From contig DBNU01000188.1 of NCBI GenBank assembly GCA_002299125.1, forward strand, positions 1-7,214: a stretch of 7,214 bases of DNA. The letters are read 5' to 3'. The notes beneath the pieces were generated by a model, which was not told the DNA's origin, made no database searches, and worked only from the letters and a program-made list of their open reading frames with translations. Of this stretch, positions 6,832 to 7,214 are shown piece by piece; the stretch's first letter is position 1; each line of letters begins with the position of its first letter. This stretch comes from Proteobacteria bacterium UBA664 (GTDB lineage: Bacteria > Pseudomonadota > Gammaproteobacteria > UBA7966). Both the position numbers and the translations under genes were made by a program.

Positions 6832-6860
6832 GTGCCACCGTCCGCATGGCGCGTTACCAT
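6832..6860 (+). promoter_or_regulatory. Putative lgt promoter giving a leaderless or near-leaderless mRNA
   Basis: A -35-like GTGCCA (6832-6837, 4/6 to TTGACA) is followed by a 17-bp spacer and a -10-like TACCAT (6855-6860, 4/6 to TATAAT). Only 8 bp separate the -10 box from the A of the lgt ATG, so transcription would begin at or very near the start codon. This agrees with the absence of any Shine-Dalgarno before lgt. Consensus match is modest, so the assignment rests mainly on geometry. Confidence 0.4.
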
Positions 6861-6871
6861 CGGCCGCCATG
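6845..6871. repeat. 7-bp inverted repeat spanning the lgt start
   Basis: CATGGCG (6845-6851) and CGCCATG (6865-6871) are perfect inverted arms separated by 13 bp. They flank the putative lgt -10 box, and the right arm contains the lgt ATG. The element could be a DNA operator or, if transcription starts upstream, an mRNA hairpin hiding the start codon. It may also be chance, since CATGGCG-like words are common in GC-rich DNA. Confidence 0.35.
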
Positions 6872-7214
6872 GCATTCACGCACGCAATCGACCCGATCGC
6901 CTTCGAGGTGGGCCCGCTCGCCGTGCGCTGGTACGGACTCTCGTACCTCGCCGGTATCGGCAGCGCCTGGTGGTTATTGAGTCGTCGGGCGCGCGCGATC
7001 GGCGGTGCGGCCGCCGCGGCCTGGGTCGGGGACCTCATCTTCTACGCCGCCATCGGTGGCGTGATCGGTGGGCGACTGGGCTACATCCTCTTCTACGATC
7101 TGCCGGCCTATCTCGCCGCGCCCTGGAAGATACTGGCCGTGTGGGAGGGTGGGATGTCCTTCCACGGAGGGGCCATCGGGCTCGCGCTCGCTCTGGTCTG
7201 GCTTGCACGCCAGA
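6869..7214 (+). CDS. lgt: Prolipoprotein diacylglyceryl transferase (N-terminal part, cut by right edge)
   Basis: Lgt is the inner-membrane enzyme that transfers the diacylglyceryl group of phosphatidylglycerol to the lipobox cysteine of prolipoproteins, the first step of lipoprotein maturation. The 115 residues present align throughout with the E. coli N-terminus: FDPxxF-like IDPIAFEVGPLAVRWYGL (7-24, Y22 equal to E. coli Tyr26), a first membrane segment, GGVIGGRLGYILFYDLPAYL (63-82) and VWEGGMSFHGGAIG (91-104; H99 equal to the essential His103). The GRxGNFxNGE signature lies beyond the window. The start is ATG at 6869; it has no Shine-Dalgarno, but homology starts within a few residues of it. 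The gene is divergent from the HDOD gene across 70 bp. Confidence 0.96.
   Translation, partial: MAFTHAIDPIAFEVGPLAVRWYGLSYLAGIGSAWWLLSRRARAIGGAAAAAWVGDLIFYAAIGGVIGGRLGYILFYDLPAYLAAPWKILAVWEGGMSFHGGAIGLALALVWLARQ

Noticed and set aside
6799..7038. N-terminal extension of the HDOD protein by 80 codons across lgt
   Set aside because: It is antisense to lgt and without homology; ATG at 6798 has a good Shine-Dalgarno and the HDOD pattern begins soon after it.

Overview
The window reads as a chromosomal segment of a high-GC proteobacterium. Gammaproteobacteria is the best guess: the Lgt start resembles the E. coli enzyme, the transposase is of a proteobacterial ISL3 type, and the hairpin repeats are of the REP kind common there. 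No gene in the window fixes the genus.

Layout. Positions 1-560 are a decayed accessory patch, read on the minus strand. The C-terminal end of an ISL3-family transposase runs off the left edge and is joined directly to a broken AlbA_2 (Schlafen-like) gene. Positions 608-2779 hold a probable two-gene minus-strand operon, a GlcG/HbpS-family protein followed by a CPA2 cation:proton antiporter with a C-terminal TrkA-N domain. A sigma70-like promoter lies just upstream at 2820-2849. Positions 2887-4950 encode a YyaL/DUF255 thioredoxin-domain protein. Positions 5061-5726 encode a GAF-domain protein and 5893-6798 an HDOD-domain protein, all on the minus strand. From 6869 to the right edge, on the plus strand and divergent from the rest, lies the start of lgt (prolipoprotein diacylglyceryl transferase).

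Non-coding structure. Palindromic repeat-like hairpins sit in the gaps of the minus-strand cluster. A pair lies between the GAF and YyaL genes, one of which forms the last codons of the GAF gene. A third, more complex element follows the HDOD gene. The 70-bp lgt/HDOD gap contains a promoter placed so that the lgt transcript would begin at or near its start codon, overlapped by a 7-bp inverted repeat.

How the genes fit together. The antiporter and GlcG-like protein are probably co-transcribed and may serve ion/pH or redox homeostasis. The GAF and HDOD proteins are likely signalling or regulatory proteins with no visible output domain. Lgt is a housekeeping lipoprotein-maturation enzyme. I see no evidence of a new defence, mobile or biosynthetic system. 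The most unusual points are the repeat-derived C-terminus of the GAF protein, the putative leaderless lgt promoter, and the doubly truncated AlbA_2/ISL3 scar.
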